DNA from: CBDCGJ01 sp965216645
GTDB taxonomy: Bacteria; Pseudomonadota; Alphaproteobacteria; GCA-2731375
Direction of reading: 5' to 3'
Assembly: GCA_965216645.1 (NCBI GenBank)
Contig: CBDCGJ010000008.1
Coordinates: 25,212-89,211 of the forward strand
DNA: 64,000 nt
Position numbers and translations under genes: made by a program. The notes beneath the pieces were generated by a model. The model was not told the origin of the DNA, ran no database searches, and saw only the letters and a program-made list of their open reading frames with translations. Below, piece after piece: positions 8,527-17,096 of this stretch (position 1 is the first letter of the stretch; each line of letters opens with the position of its first letter).

Positions 8527-8838
8527 ATGTTGAAGTCAGAATTGATCAGCGCGATCGCAGGTGCCAATCCCGAGCTCATGCAAAAGGATGCCGAGCGGGT
8601 CGTCACTATGATCTTTGAAGAGATCGCCAGTGTGTTGGCAGAAGGTGGTCGTGTTGAGCTGCGTGGTTTCGGCGTATTCGCGGTGAAGCAACGGGCGGCA
8701 CGGGTAGGGCGCAATCCGCGTAATGGGGAGACTGTCTCGGTACCGGAAAAACATGTTCCTTATTTTCGGTGCGGGCGGGAAATGCATCGCCGGCTCAATC
8801 CATCGGAAAAGCGGTTCGAAACAAAGCTAGCGCAGTAG
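8527..8838 (+). CDS. ihfB: IHF beta subunit / HU-type DNA-bending protein
   Basis: A 103-residue member of the HU/IHF family: MLKSELISAIAGANPELMQ, the GRVELRGFGVF core and the RNPRNGETVSVPEKHVPYF arm. Length and the beta-arm sequence fit IhfB better than HU. The ATG at 8527 has a GGGGAGG site just upstream. As a cargo gene of a mobile element it probably assists integration, replication or transfer of the element by bending DNA. The subunit assignment is by family pattern only. Confidence 0.85.
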   Translation: MLKSELISAIAGANPELMQKDAERVVTMIFEEIASVLAEGGRVELRGFGVFAVKQRAARVGRNPRNGETVSVPEKHVPYFRCGREMHRRLNPSEKRFETKLAQ

Positions 8839-8873
8839 GGAATGATGAGCCGCGGATTTGGCAGGTGAACATC

Positions 8874-9794
8874 TTAAGGATTTGGGTAAAACTCGAGCAA
8901 TCGACCTAGGCATTGGATGCGGAAGTAAGGGTCCCGAATTGGATTCTGGCTCATCTCCCAAGCATCATATTTTGCGTACATGGACTTGGCCTTCGCGACC
9001 GGATCTATGTCTTCTTGGTATTCCAATTTGGCGATGCGGGCCTTCAATTGACCATATCGTCGGTTCGCTTGTGTGATGAAATTCCGATGTCTTTTTTCGT
9101 GCTTATCGTAGGCGCGGTCAAAACCATATTGAATTATCTCCGCCAATGATTTGATAGTTTCGTTCCGCCAATCTTCGTCTACGGGACAGCAGAGCTCCAT
9201 GTCGCTTTTTAGTCGACGATAAGTTCGCCTGTCGAACTTTTTCAAGGCATCAAGCCAGCGTTCCGCCAAAGCCTCGCGATAAGCGGCCTTGAAACTGTTG
9301 CGGCGGCTAGGTCGCTTTTTCAGCCAACCGGGACGCGGCAGGGTGACAATGTATTTTCCGGTGATCCAACTGCGGCGGCGTTTGACGCCTCCGGCGAAAG
9401 CGACGACGACCGGTTTGAGTTTGCTGCAATCGATACCCCTGGCCTCCATCATTTTGACGACCCGTTCTTCCTCTTTCCGTAAAGCTTGTTCGCTGACATT
9501 TTGCCGTGCGACATCGGCGCGGCAATGGAAGGTCGGCTGCGGCGGCTCCGGTGCCGGAGGGGGCGCCGATTTGTCTTGGATGGGGAGAGAAGCAACCTCT
9601 TCGCTATCCAGTTGTTGGATTTCCATGATTATAGGGTCGACTGGCGGTGCGGTCTCTGCTGTAGCGACGGCCACATCGCTGGCTGGGCCCACATAAACCG
9701 ACTGGGTCCGAACTTTGCCGCCTTCCCGCCAGGTACGCTGTCGGTAGGTGTATTTCCGACCCTTGATCGTCTTGGTGACTGTGTACCAGCCCAT
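8874..9794 (-). CDS. Conserved hypothetical element protein, basic
   Basis: 306 residues, no function recognised. The N-terminus has a compact basic motif (MGWYTVTKTIKGRKYTYRQ, then TWREGGKVRTQSVYVGP) resembling the small beta-rich start of some transposase-related proteins. A proline-rich linker follows, then a highly charged helical C-terminal half with many Arg/Lys/Tyr. The start at 9794 is chosen for the GGAG site seven bases upstream. It converges with the ihfB-like gene. Confidence 0.55.
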   Translation of the reverse strand: MGWYTVTKTIKGRKYTYRQRTWREGGKVRTQSVYVGPASDVAVATAETAPPVDPIIMEIQQLDSEEVASLPIQDKSAPPPAPEPPQPTFHCRADVARQNVSEQALRKEEERVVKMMEARGIDCSKLKPVVVAFAGGVKRRRSWITGKYIVTLPRPGWLKKRPSRRNSFKAAYREALAERWLDALKKFDRRTYRRLKSDMELCCPVDEDWRNETIKSLAEIIQYGFDRAYDKHEKRHRNFITQANRRYGQLKARIAKLEYQEDIDPVAKAKSMYAKYDAWEMSQNPIRDPYFRIQCLGRLLEFYPNP

Positions 9795-9937
9795 CTTTCG
9801 CTCCAACCTTGTCGTATGTGGTGTTAACGCGAAATCGATAGCAGGCTGGGTTTTGCTGATCAAAGGGCGCTATGTTCCGCGATGGGCTGAAGGAAACGGT
9901 ATGTTCTTTCATGTTCAATGATCACAATTTGGTAAAA

Positions 9938-9961
9938 TCACCCCGCACAAAGACGGGGTGA
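9938..9961 (-). terminator. Hairpin downstream of DUF3768 gene
   Basis: TCACCCCG and CGGGGTGA form an 8-bp perfect stem with an 8-base loop just past the DUF3768 stop. On the minus strand it is followed by a short ATTTT, a weak intrinsic terminator. Confidence 0.5.
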
Positions 9962-9966
9962 CAGGT

Positions 9967-10317
9967 TTAATATTCCTCGGCCCTCATCACGGTCATGATG
10001 CGGCGAGTACGCATGGGATCGCTGGGATCGAGGGACGAGAACTGCATGGAATGATCGTAGTAATCTATTCTCCAAATGATCTTGTGACCGTCGATCTCCA
10101 GGCTGGCGCAGTCATGTTCGCCGTAGGGATCGTTCTCCGGGGTAAAGCCGTCGAACCGGGCGACGGCCGCCAGAATACGGATCATCTGGTCATGACCTAA
10201 GGACTGAATGCCGTTGGTGATGATGACACGGCCGCCGGCGTGTTTGCGGCGGAGATTGTCGTTCAGGGTTCGCACCCGTTCGAGGACGTTCAGATCGGTG
10301 GTGTCGGTTTCGCTCAT
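9967..10317 (-). CDS. DUF3768 protein
   Basis: A 116-residue protein of the DUF3768 family, common on alphaproteobacterial plasmids and integrative elements, function unknown. Hallmarks are GGRVIITNGIQSLG, VARFDGFTPENDPYGEHDCA and IIWRIDYYDHSM. The second in-frame ATG (10317) is preferred because GGAG lies seven bases upstream; an alternative ATG is at 10329. Confidence 0.8.
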   Translation of the reverse strand: MSETDTTDLNVLERVRTLNDNLRRKHAGGRVIITNGIQSLGHDQMIRILAAVARFDGFTPENDPYGEHDCASLEIDGHKIIWRIDYYDHSMQFSSLDPSDPMRTRRIMTVMRAEEY

Positions 10318-10417
10318 GTACTTCTCCATCGTTTTGCCAGGCCCGAACCATTCGGGCGCGGCAGCCGAGGGAGAAGCGGCGCAATATTGCTCCGTCTATG
10401 GTATACTGACTTTGTCT

Positions 10418-11047
10418 ATGAATGAGGATCACATCCCGGTTCACACCGGTTCGCGCGCGGATGAGAATGACCGTCCGGCGCTTTTAACCGTGAGCCAGGC
10501 TTACGAATATCTGATTGTCGTCGGTCTGCCCCGCAGCAAGAAAACCATCCGAAAATGGTGCCGCATGGGGCATGTGGAAAAGAAGCAGAATGTCATTCCC
10601 GGCGGCCCCAAATGGTTGATCCTACGCACTTCCTTGGATGCACGCATTGCCGAAGAACGCTTTATCGATGGTACCCTGTCACGGGAAACCCGAGCGAACC
10701 CATCCGAACCGGTGCCGGAGCCAACCGCTTCGGACCGATCCGCAGCGGTGCGGGACGATGAATTGGTGGAAATTCTGAAACAGCAATTGGCGCATGAGCG
10801 GGATGCCCGGAAAACCAGCGAAGAGAAAAATCGCGAACTTTTAACCATGTACCATGACATCGCCATGGCTTCTGCGCAGGTCGGTATGGAGATCGGAAAA
10901 GGCATGCAGGCGCAATTGGAAGCGAAGCGGGGATTGCAGGTGGTCGATCCTGCTGTCTCGTCAGGTCTGGAGCGTTCGGCTGGGGATAACTCGCAGCCTG
11001 AGATGCGCCAGCTCAAGGTACAATCGATCCATGGGGAGCTTCGATAA
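10418..11047 (+). CDS. Helix-turn-helix protein with coiled C-terminal half
   Basis: 209 residues. Residues about 18-75 look like an excisionase/MerR-like DNA-binding domain (LLTVSQAYEYL, SKKTIRKWCRMGHV, PKWLILRTSLDARI). The second half is charged and helical (DDELVEILKQQLAHERDARKT). There is no ribosome site before the ATG at 10418, and a TATACT box sits at 10402-10407, so a leaderless transcript is likely. It overlaps the next gene by 17 bp. Probably an element regulator or replication accessory protein; no specific family is assigned. Confidence 0.6.
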   Translation: MNEDHIPVHTGSRADENDRPALLTVSQAYEYLIVVGLPRSKKTIRKWCRMGHVEKKQNVIPGGPKWLILRTSLDARIAEERFIDGTLSRETRANPSEPVPEPTASDRSAAVRDDELVEILKQQLAHERDARKTSEEKNRELLTMYHDIAMASAQVGMEIGKGMQAQLEAKRGLQVVDPAVSSGLERSAGDNSQPEMRQLKVQSIHGELR

Positions 11048-11396
11048 CAAAGCCCAGATAGGCAACTATCTCGCCACCAAGCGGTTTCGCCTGCAACCGC
11101 GTTTTACGGTCGTGCATCATCCGATCCGTCAGAAGTTCGAACTGTCGCTTACCAGCTATGCGGTGATTGACAGCATCCATCAATTGTCCCATCGCCCCGA
11201 TCATCCCTGGTGCACCCAATCGAAGCCGGAAATCGGTAAGTTTCTCGACGTCAGCGAGCGACAGGTATTTCGGGCCGTCAAAGAAGGCCTGGAAAAACGA
11301 CTGATTGAGAAAAACGATCGCGGTGATCTCCGTACCACCGATATTTGGGTCAACCAGGTGGTGCTCTATCGGGCGGAACGCAGGCCGGAAGCGTAG
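11031..11396 (+). CDS. Winged-helix replication/regulatory protein
   Basis: 121 residues overlapping the end of the preceding gene, so the two are coupled. The segment FELSLTSYAVIDSIHQLSH followed by KPEIGKFLDVSERQVFRAVKEGLEK is a clear winged helix-turn-helix as found in plasmid and phage replication-initiator N-terminal domains. The palindrome cluster at 11397-11517 starts one base after its stop, which suggests that this protein or its partner binds there. Confidence 0.55.
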   Translation: MGSFDNKAQIGNYLATKRFRLQPRFTVVHHPIRQKFELSLTSYAVIDSIHQLSHRPDHPWCTQSKPEIGKFLDVSERQVFRAVKEGLEKRLIEKNDRGDLRTTDIWVNQVVLYRAERRPEA

Positions 11397-11517
11397 CTGT
11401 CAGGGGTCCTGCCAAAATGTCAGGGACCCTGACATGGGTCCGGTAGCGACCGACACGACTGCCAATTTGGCAACGAACCCTGACATCTTGGCAGAACAAC
11501 CCTGACAAATTGTCAGG
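11397..11517. repeat. Cluster of TGTCAGGG / CCCTGACA and TTGGCA repeats
   Basis: Within 121 bp there are copies or half-palindromes of TGTCAGGG at 11399, 11418-11434 (TGTCAGGG-A-CCCTGACA), 11478, 11500 and 11511 (CCTGACAA-A-TTGTCAGG), plus TGCCAA/TTGGCA units at 11410-11415 and 11488-11493 and the palindrome TGCCAATTTGGCA at 11460-11472. The region lies between convergent genes. It could be an iteron-like origin, a regulator-binding array or a bidirectional terminator. Confidence 0.55.
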
Positions 11518-11583
11518 CAATAATAATAGATAAGAACAATAGAAATATGTCCATCAAAGAAAAATCAGCTCAGACCGAAAAGC

Positions 11584-11832
11584 CTAATATTCGATTTCTT
11601 CCTCTTCAGTTTCTTCGATCTCCTGTTCCGCAATGGCTTCCTCGCGCGTGCGTAGTACCAATCGCGTCTCGTGAGAGACCACAAGGGGGATATCGAGCTT
11701 GATGCTGTAACCCTTGCCGTCGGCATGCGGCCAGGCTGCCCCGATACGCGTCCAGATACCGCTTTTCTCTTCGCCGATTTTGCCGCCCTGATCGACGACA
11801 TTGTAAAGATGATGGGTTGGTTTGTTGTCCAT
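11584..11832 (-). CDS. Small conserved element protein upstream of ardC
   Basis: 82 residues; the conserved core is THHLYNVVDQGG, then IWTRIGAAWPHADGKG and the acidic tail EEAIAEQEIEETEEEEIEY. Similar small proteins with IGAAWPHKDGKG recur on alphaproteobacterial plasmids and integrative elements, but their function is unknown. The start (ATG 11832) is chosen because conservation begins there; no good ribosome site is visible. Confidence 0.55.
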   Translation of the reverse strand: MDNKPTHHLYNVVDQGGKIGEEKSGIWTRIGAAWPHADGKGYSIKLDIPLVVSHETRLVLRTREEAIAEQEIEETEEEEIEY

Positions 11833-11951
11833 AATATTGATGAATTTAGGTTTGAATAAACTCCGCCCGCGAGCAGCCGCGTAAGAAGACGCAGCAACCC
11901 GCGAGCGGGGAAAGAACCATCGAAAGATCAAAGAGGAAAGTGACCGACACT

Positions 11952-12917
11952 CTAGTAATTGTCCGCAACGGCCCCCGAACGGTTTACCGGTTTGGAATCT
12001 GGCTGCAAATCCATGAGGTACTGCTTTGCCTCGTTGGCTTTCGCGGCCGCGAGAAAAATCGCTCGGCTGTCTTCATCCAAGACATGCAGCCAGCTTGCGA
12101 TATAGGCGGCATGATCAGAACGCGGCTGATTGCTGATCTGAAGCTCGGCGCAAAGAAAGGCCGCCCCCAGCTCTGCAATCAATTCTTCCATGGCATAGGC
12201 GTCTTGTCCAAACCGGCTCGATAGATCGCGGGCAAGCCGGGTGGAATGTCCGGTCCAATGGGTCAGCTCGTGCAACAGGGTGGCGTAATAGGCCTCCGTC
12301 GCACCAATGGTCTCGCTGCCGGTGAAGCGTTCGCGGTCGGGCATGCGGATCTGATCGATCCGGGGACTATAGCTCGCTTCGCTACCGCCGGTTTGAATGT
12401 CGGCAGCTGTGGCCGAAACGAAACCATCGACGTTGGCAAGGCTCTCGGTTTTGTCGACGAGATCCGGCTCGGGCGGCTGCCAGCCTTCCACCTGGTCCGC
12501 GTTGAACACGTAGGTGGATCGCGCAACGAGCAGGTCTTTGGGCTTGTCGCCATCAACCGAACCGCCGGACGCATCCAATTCGGTCCGTTTGTAGAAAACG
12601 ACAACGCTGCCCTTTTCGCCCTTTCGCACCTGGGCGTCCAATTGCCGCCATTGGCGATAGCTCGCCCAATAGGCGGTACGGTAATCGCGTCGCATGGCGG
12701 CGATCCATAGAGCCAGGACGTTAATGCCGTTGTAACTATTACCAGTGAGAGCATTTATCGGCAGTGCCTCGGCGGCATCGCGATGCCAGGGCATGGTAAA
12801 TGTACCGGCGCCGGCCTCGATGGCTTCGACGATCTGGTTGGTTATGACATGATGCGCACCGCGTTTGGATGCAGCCTCATTGGATGTTTCTCGCGAAAGA
12901 ACTTGGGTTTTGGTCAT
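11952..12917 (-). CDS. ardC: ArdC-like antirestriction protein
   Basis: 321 residues. The N-terminal ArdC ssDNA-binding domain (NQIVEAIEAGAGTFTMPWH, NALTGNSYNGINVLALW) is followed by a zincin-like peptidase domain with HELTHWTGH; H216, E217 and H220 are the predicted zinc/catalytic residues. ArdC proteins protect incoming single-stranded DNA from host restriction during conjugation. The ATG at 12917 follows a GGAGGAGAAACC ribosome site. Typical cargo of transferable elements. Confidence 0.9.
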   Translation of the reverse strand: MTKTQVLSRETSNEAASKRGAHHVITNQIVEAIEAGAGTFTMPWHRDAAEALPINALTGNSYNGINVLALWIAAMRRDYRTAYWASYRQWRQLDAQVRKGEKGSVVVFYKRTELDASGGSVDGDKPKDLLVARSTYVFNADQVEGWQPPEPDLVDKTESLANVDGFVSATAADIQTGGSEASYSPRIDQIRMPDRERFTGSETIGATEAYYATLLHELTHWTGHSTRLARDLSSRFGQDAYAMEELIAELGAAFLCAELQISNQPRSDHAAYIASWLHVLDEDSRAIFLAAAKANEAKQYLMDLQPDSKPVNRSGAVADNY

Positions 12918-12995
12918 GGTTTCTCCTCCATACATTGGGAACAGCGAAGATTTTCGATGCTCCCGGATAGGGAGGAGGCGAACTTCACGGAGAGA

Positions 12996-13511
12996 TTATG
13001 GAGATCCCCTCGCGACGTCCGAATAATGTGCGAGCGCCAGCACCGTGGCGTCGAAGATGCTCATATTGGCGCTTTCTGGCAGCCAGATTTTTCGCTTGGC
13101 CGGGAGGTGCGGCCGCAGTTCCGGAAAGGCAGAGGCCAGTTCGCAGGCGACCTCGTGTTTTGTTTTGCTTCCGAGGACCCACAATAGTCGTTGCGCGTCA
13201 ACACGATCATGATGCGAAACTTCAATGCCGAGGTCTTTAGCTAGTTCCGAAATGCTTGCGAGAAGTTTGTAAATACGCGGGGCGCGTTTCGATTGCGCTG
13301 CTTCCAAACTCTCGATTGCTATGATGTCGGGGCGGTAAGCATTGAGAAGACGGGTGACCTTTTTCAATCCGACGGCATTCTTGTCGTCTGTCGTCCACAA
13401 GATACCCCAATCAAGCGGAATCCCGGATTCATCAAAAAAGATAAAACCGATCCCACGAACGCATGGGGCCAGGCTCAGAACCGATCGTTGAGGTAAGACG
13501 CATCGCGTCAT
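12996..13511 (-). CDS. RuvC/RNase H-fold protein of mobile elements
   Basis: 171 residues. The pattern VLSLAPCVRGIGFIFFDE, DWGILWTT, then YRPDIIAIESLE and the C-terminal MSIFDATVLALAHY fits an RNase H/RuvC-like fold protein family found beside HTH genes on alphaproteobacterial elements. The first acidic position expected in active RuvC enzymes is not obvious (SLAP), so catalysis is uncertain. Its start overlaps the XRE stop as ATGA. Confidence 0.55.
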   Translation of the reverse strand: MTRCVLPQRSVLSLAPCVRGIGFIFFDESGIPLDWGILWTTDDKNAVGLKKVTRLLNAYRPDIIAIESLEAAQSKRAPRIYKLLASISELAKDLGIEVSHHDRVDAQRLLWVLGSKTKHEVACELASAFPELRPHLPAKRKIWLPESANMSIFDATVLALAHYSDVARGSP

Positions 13512-13831
13512 ACGGCTGGATGGACTAAAGCTGGATCACATGCCTGGTTTTTGAAGATTGGAAAGTCACCAACGGCTTTCCGGAACGTTCGTCTGCGTTC
13601 CCTAACGTCTCGCTCGACCTCGCGGGTCAGTTCGGGAAACATGTCCTCAATGGGCACTCTAAAAATCACCTGATAAGCCAGGGCCGTACGCAGATCCGGA
13701 ACGCGGTGATGCGATTCGTACTGACATACAGATGCAGCACTCTGGCAGCCCAACAGGAATGCCAGATCCTTTTGTGTCATGCCGGCGCGGCGGCGATGTC
13801 GACGTAAGTGATGTGATAGGCGGTTAAACAT
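13508..13831 (-). CDS. XRE-family HTH regulator
   Basis: 107 residues with a Cro/C1 HTH: RRAGMTQKDLAFLLGCQSAASVCQYESHH begins near residue 17, followed by VPDLRTALAYQVIF. The C-terminal part is basic. The ATG at 13831 is taken because upstream codons come from AT-rich non-conserved DNA. It is the first gene of a two-gene operon with the RNase H-fold protein (4-bp overlap). AT-rich DNA with inverted repeats lies upstream and is the likely operator region. Confidence 0.75.
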   Translation of the reverse strand: MFNRLSHHLRRHRRRAGMTQKDLAFLLGCQSAASVCQYESHHRVPDLRTALAYQVIFRVPIEDMFPELTREVERDVRERRRTFRKAVGDFPIFKNQACDPALVHPAV

Positions 13832-14190
13832 AATGCAGATTGCCAAGAAAATCGGTGAATTTCCTGGACTGAAATAAACTAAATGAAATGAAAATTTCAT
13901 AGAAGAACAATAATATTCACAATATGTCAAATTATTGATCTTATTGTATATAATACAATAAATATAAAAATTGTCAAATATTTTGAATAATACTGTAATC
14001 GAACTTTGTGAACTTTGTGAACGTTGGAAAGGAGCTAGCCCGATCCTATTTTGAGTTCTGTCGCAAGTAGTAAAGTCAAGCCCACGTGTATTTTTGGCGT
14101 CCTGATAAGTTCACAAAGTTCACAAAGTTCGAGCGGCGTGCGAACAATTTAACCCAAATGGAAATTTTGCGTTTCGCCTAAGAATTAAGT
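13832..14190. other. AT-rich non-coding region, candidate origin/operator
   Basis: No gene. It contains ATGAAAATTTCAT (near 13888), the inverted repeat ATTGTAT-ata-ATACAAT (13943-13959), and the long iteron-like inverted repeat listed separately. Its very AT-rich left part serves the XRE promoter; the right part lies beyond the 3' end of the P-loop ATPase gene. Confidence 0.55.
13999..14132. repeat. Paired GAACTTTGTG repeats in inverted 24-bp arms
   Basis: The left arm 13999-14022 contains GAACTTTGTG twice in tandem (ending GAAC); the right arm 14109-14132 is its exact reverse complement. The arms are 86 bp apart. Direct repeats inside inverted arms beside a replication-type ATPase gene resemble iterons of an origin or binding sites of a replication protein. 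Confidence 0.65.
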
Positions 14191-15573
14191 TCAGCAACCC
14201 TCAATTCCGTATTTTTCGTAAAGGCTTTTCAATTTCGGTAGTTCGTCCGCGGAAATGACATAAGGACCGTTTCCGCTGCGTTGCGTATTAAGATGCAAGC
14301 GTTTACGTACGATCATGCCGATCCATTTGGGTGTAATGCGTTCATAGTCTTGACCGTAGAGATTTAGAAACCGCTCCGTAATCTGCTTGATTGATATCGA
14401 TGCCCCAGTTGACTTCGAGAGCAGATCCCGAATGATCGAAAGAAGTTGCCCTTCGATTTCCAAAGACCTATCGGCTCTGAGCTCGCGATGATATTCCCAC
14501 AGGAGATCTGTCAGTTCATTGCGCGTTGAAGTATCGGGAATGACGGACAAAAGGGGGCCGAATATCTGTCTAAGACGCGGTTCGATCCGGGGATCCAGAT
14601 CTATGTTGAGGTGCTGTTGTGCCCGGAAATTGCGAAAACGGTACATGAGAAGCTTGTTTCTGAGCGCCAGCGCTTCGTCTTTATAGGTTGGCGGCAAGTT
14701 TATCGGGATATCCTTGCGAAGCGGACGGGTGCCGGCTTCTTCGGTCAGGAAACGGCTTTCCAGCGCTTTGTCGTCGAAGGAACCGCGACTGGCGAGTATT
14801 TTCGGAGCGAAGACATCGAAAGCCCGGGGGTTGAATTCCTTGGTGCCGGACATCTCCGTTTTGATGACGGGTAAGCCTTTTTGATTGCCGTTGTTGAAAA
14901 TCTTGATCAGGTCCGATTTTTCATCGCTGTATCGGAAGTCTCCTTCGTCGACAATCAGCGTGCCACCGAAGCAATCGAGCATGCGGAAGATCGCGGAAGT
15001 AGACGTCGCACCGCTGGCGAAGATCGGTTTATAACAAAGGGAACCGACCACCAAAAGAAACCGCGTCTTGCCGTTACCATAGTCCCCACGTAATCGCAGA
15101 TAGGGAAGTTCCGCGAAGCCGTCAAAAAGCCAAGTGAACAAGACATAGTAGGCAGCCAATCTTTGAAATCTCGACGATACATCGACATACTTGTGGATGT
15201 ATTCCTCGATCTCATCGATCAGGTGCCCCACGCTGCCATAGTCCTGCGGCTCGGAAGGGAAGAGAACGACTTGCCGTTTGATCAAATTGTTCCGTCCGGA
15301 ATAGGGAACGAGCCGTTCGCCACCTAGCGTCACGATTTCGTCATGGAACGATACGTCGCCGCCATGCCATATCGCGAATTTTGTGTGTCCTTTCTCCGGA
15401 TCGTACAGCAGTTCCAAGATACGATTGTTGGGCAGAAGCAAAGACACAGTAGGTGTGGCCTTTTGCTTGGGAGGGGAAGGCGTCTGTTCAATTTGCCTCG
15501 ATTGCCATGTTAAAGCCGGTTCCTCGGGTGATGATTTCATACCGGCGCATTGTCGAGGAACATCGACTGGCAT
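14191..15573 (-). CDS. P-loop ATPase, replicative helicase/primase-like
   Basis: 460 residues. Walker A is at about 163-171 (GDYGNGKTR) and Walker B at about 205-210 (GTLIVDEGD), followed by a winged-helix-like C-terminal half (SIKQITERFLNLYG, KWIGMIVRKRLHL). The arrangement resembles phage/satellite D5-type or DUF927-type helicase ATPases that drive element replication, but the exact family is not certain. Iteron-like arms lie just past its stop. The start could instead be the internal ATG at 15540. Confidence 0.6.
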   Translation of the reverse strand: MPVDVPRQCAGMKSSPEEPALTWQSRQIEQTPSPPKQKATPTVSLLLPNNRILELLYDPEKGHTKFAIWHGGDVSFHDEIVTLGGERLVPYSGRNNLIKRQVVLFPSEPQDYGSVGHLIDEIEEYIHKYVDVSSRFQRLAAYYVLFTWLFDGFAELPYLRLRGDYGNGKTRFLLVVGSLCYKPIFASGATSTSAIFRMLDCFGGTLIVDEGDFRYSDEKSDLIKIFNNGNQKGLPVIKTEMSGTKEFNPRAFDVFAPKILASRGSFDDKALESRFLTEEAGTRPLRKDIPINLPPTYKDEALALRNKLLMYRFRNFRAQQHLNIDLDPRIEPRLRQIFGPLLSVIPDTSTRNELTDLLWEYHRELRADRSLEIEGQLLSIIRDLLSKSTGASISIKQITERFLNLYGQDYERITPKWIGMIVRKRLHLNTQRSGNGPYVISADELPKLKSLYEKYGIEGC

Positions 15574-15701
15574 GGAAGGATGCCAATGTTTGCAAAATAA
15601 AAATTACCGAATGCTTCTATGTTGCTTCCGGAGCAGATTGGTTTTCGAGCTTGAAAATTCGAATCCTAGAATTTTGAAAATACCCAGCGCATTGTAAGGC
15701 G

Positions 15702-16898
15702 ATGCGGTTTACGCTCAACAATCCCATCACGTTTTTCGCGCAGACAAACTTCCGCAATGAAGGAAAGCGGTTTGGCATTAAGCGGTCCGACCGTTTTTCC
15801 CATGTTTACATCATTGGAAAAACGGGTACGGGCAAATCCAGCTTGATGAAAAATATCATCCTGCAGGACCTTCATCGCGGTGAAGGGTTTACTTTCATCG
15901 ACCCGCATGGCGATTTGGTCGAGTGGATTGCGCATGCGGTCCCTAAGTCCAGACAGCATGACGTGATTTACTTCGACCCGTCCGATCCGAAGCAACCATA
16001 TGGATATAACCCGCTAAAGCGGGTTGCGCCGGACAAACGCGCGCTTGCTGCATCGGGGATCATGGAGGTGTTCCGGAAAACCTGGGGCGAACGCGCTTGG
16101 GGGCAGCGGATGGAGCATATTCTGCGCAACACGCTGTTGCTGTTACTGGAGCAACCTGAAGCGACGTTGACCGATGTACTCCGGTTATTTCGAGATAAAG
16201 GGTTTCGGGAGGCCGCGGCCCGAAACTGTCGCAACGAACCAGTGCGGGACTTCTGGTTACTAGAGTTTCCGAAATATAATCGCTTTGCGGCAGAGGCCGT
16301 CGCTCCGATCCAAAGTAAGGTTGCCGCCTTTTTAGCAGATCCGACTTTATATCGTGTCCTGACCAATCCAAAGAAACCGCTGCATATCCGTAAACTTATG
16401 GATGAGGGAAAGATACTCCTGATCAATTTATCCAAGGGTAAACTGGGGGAAGACAGTGCGGCCTTGCTTGGCGGCCTCCTCGTCACCACCATCGGGTTGG
16501 CCGCCTTCAGCCGAGCGGACATCCCGGAAGGGGAGAGACGGTCGCATTGGCTGCACATGGACGAGTTTCAGTCTTTCACGACACTGTCGCTCGCCAACAT
16601 GCTTTCAGAGCTTCGCAAATACAAAGTCGGCGTGACACTGGCGCATCAGTATCTGCATCAACTTGATCCCGATATCCGCCATGCCGTATTGGGAAACGCA
16701 GGGACGCTTATTTCTTTCCGGCTCGGTGCTCAGGACGCGCGCTACATCGCTCAAGAGTTTGATCCAGCTTTTGGTGCAACGGATTTGATAACGCTGCCCA
16801 ACTGCAGCATTTATCTCAGGCTTATGATCGACGGCGAGCCGTCGAATCCGTTTAGTGCATCAACTCGATTCCTTCTCGCGCGACCAGATAACGGATGA
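15702..16898 (+). CDS. TraG/VirD4-type DNA transfer ATPase (second copy)
   Basis: 398 residues. Walker A is at 39-47 (GKTGTGKSS), with FIDPHGDL following and the DEFQSF Walker B region near residue 286; then VGVTLAHQYLHQL and a TraM-recognition-like C-terminal part. It lacks N-terminal membrane segments, unlike classical VirD4. It is the second coupling-type ATPase of the element and lies at its junction with the catabolic region. AGG just before the ATG supports the start. Confidence 0.8.
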   Translation: MRFTLNNPITFFAQTNFRNEGKRFGIKRSDRFSHVYIIGKTGTGKSSLMKNIILQDLHRGEGFTFIDPHGDLVEWIAHAVPKSRQHDVIYFDPSDPKQPYGYNPLKRVAPDKRALAASGIMEVFRKTWGERAWGQRMEHILRNTLLLLLEQPEATLTDVLRLFRDKGFREAAARNCRNEPVRDFWLLEFPKYNRFAAEAVAPIQSKVAAFLADPTLYRVLTNPKKPLHIRKLMDEGKILLINLSKGKLGEDSAALLGGLLVTTIGLAAFSRADIPEGERRSHWLHMDEFQSFTTLSLANMLSELRKYKVGVTLAHQYLHQLDPDIRHAVLGNAGTLISFRLGAQDARYIAQEFDPAFGATDLITLPNCSIYLRLMIDGEPSNPFSASTRFLLARPDNG

Positions 16899-17096
16899 CT
16901 ACGCCGCCATCGCGGTTCTGGATCCGCCAACATGCAGCAGCCGTCCCCTTGCTCTCGGCTTAAGCGGGTCCACGAATGAACTGGAAACAAGAAAGGACGA
17001 GATTGTCGCGGCTCTGATGAATGTCCGAGAACAGATTGGGGCCAGTTCAATTGGCGGCAACGGAAATTCTCAACATCCCGGTGCTGTATAACTGTT

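Noticed and set aside
16855..17091. Small frame after the TraG-like ATPase
   Set aside because: It overlaps the ATPase end in another frame, has no recognisable domain and no ribosome site.
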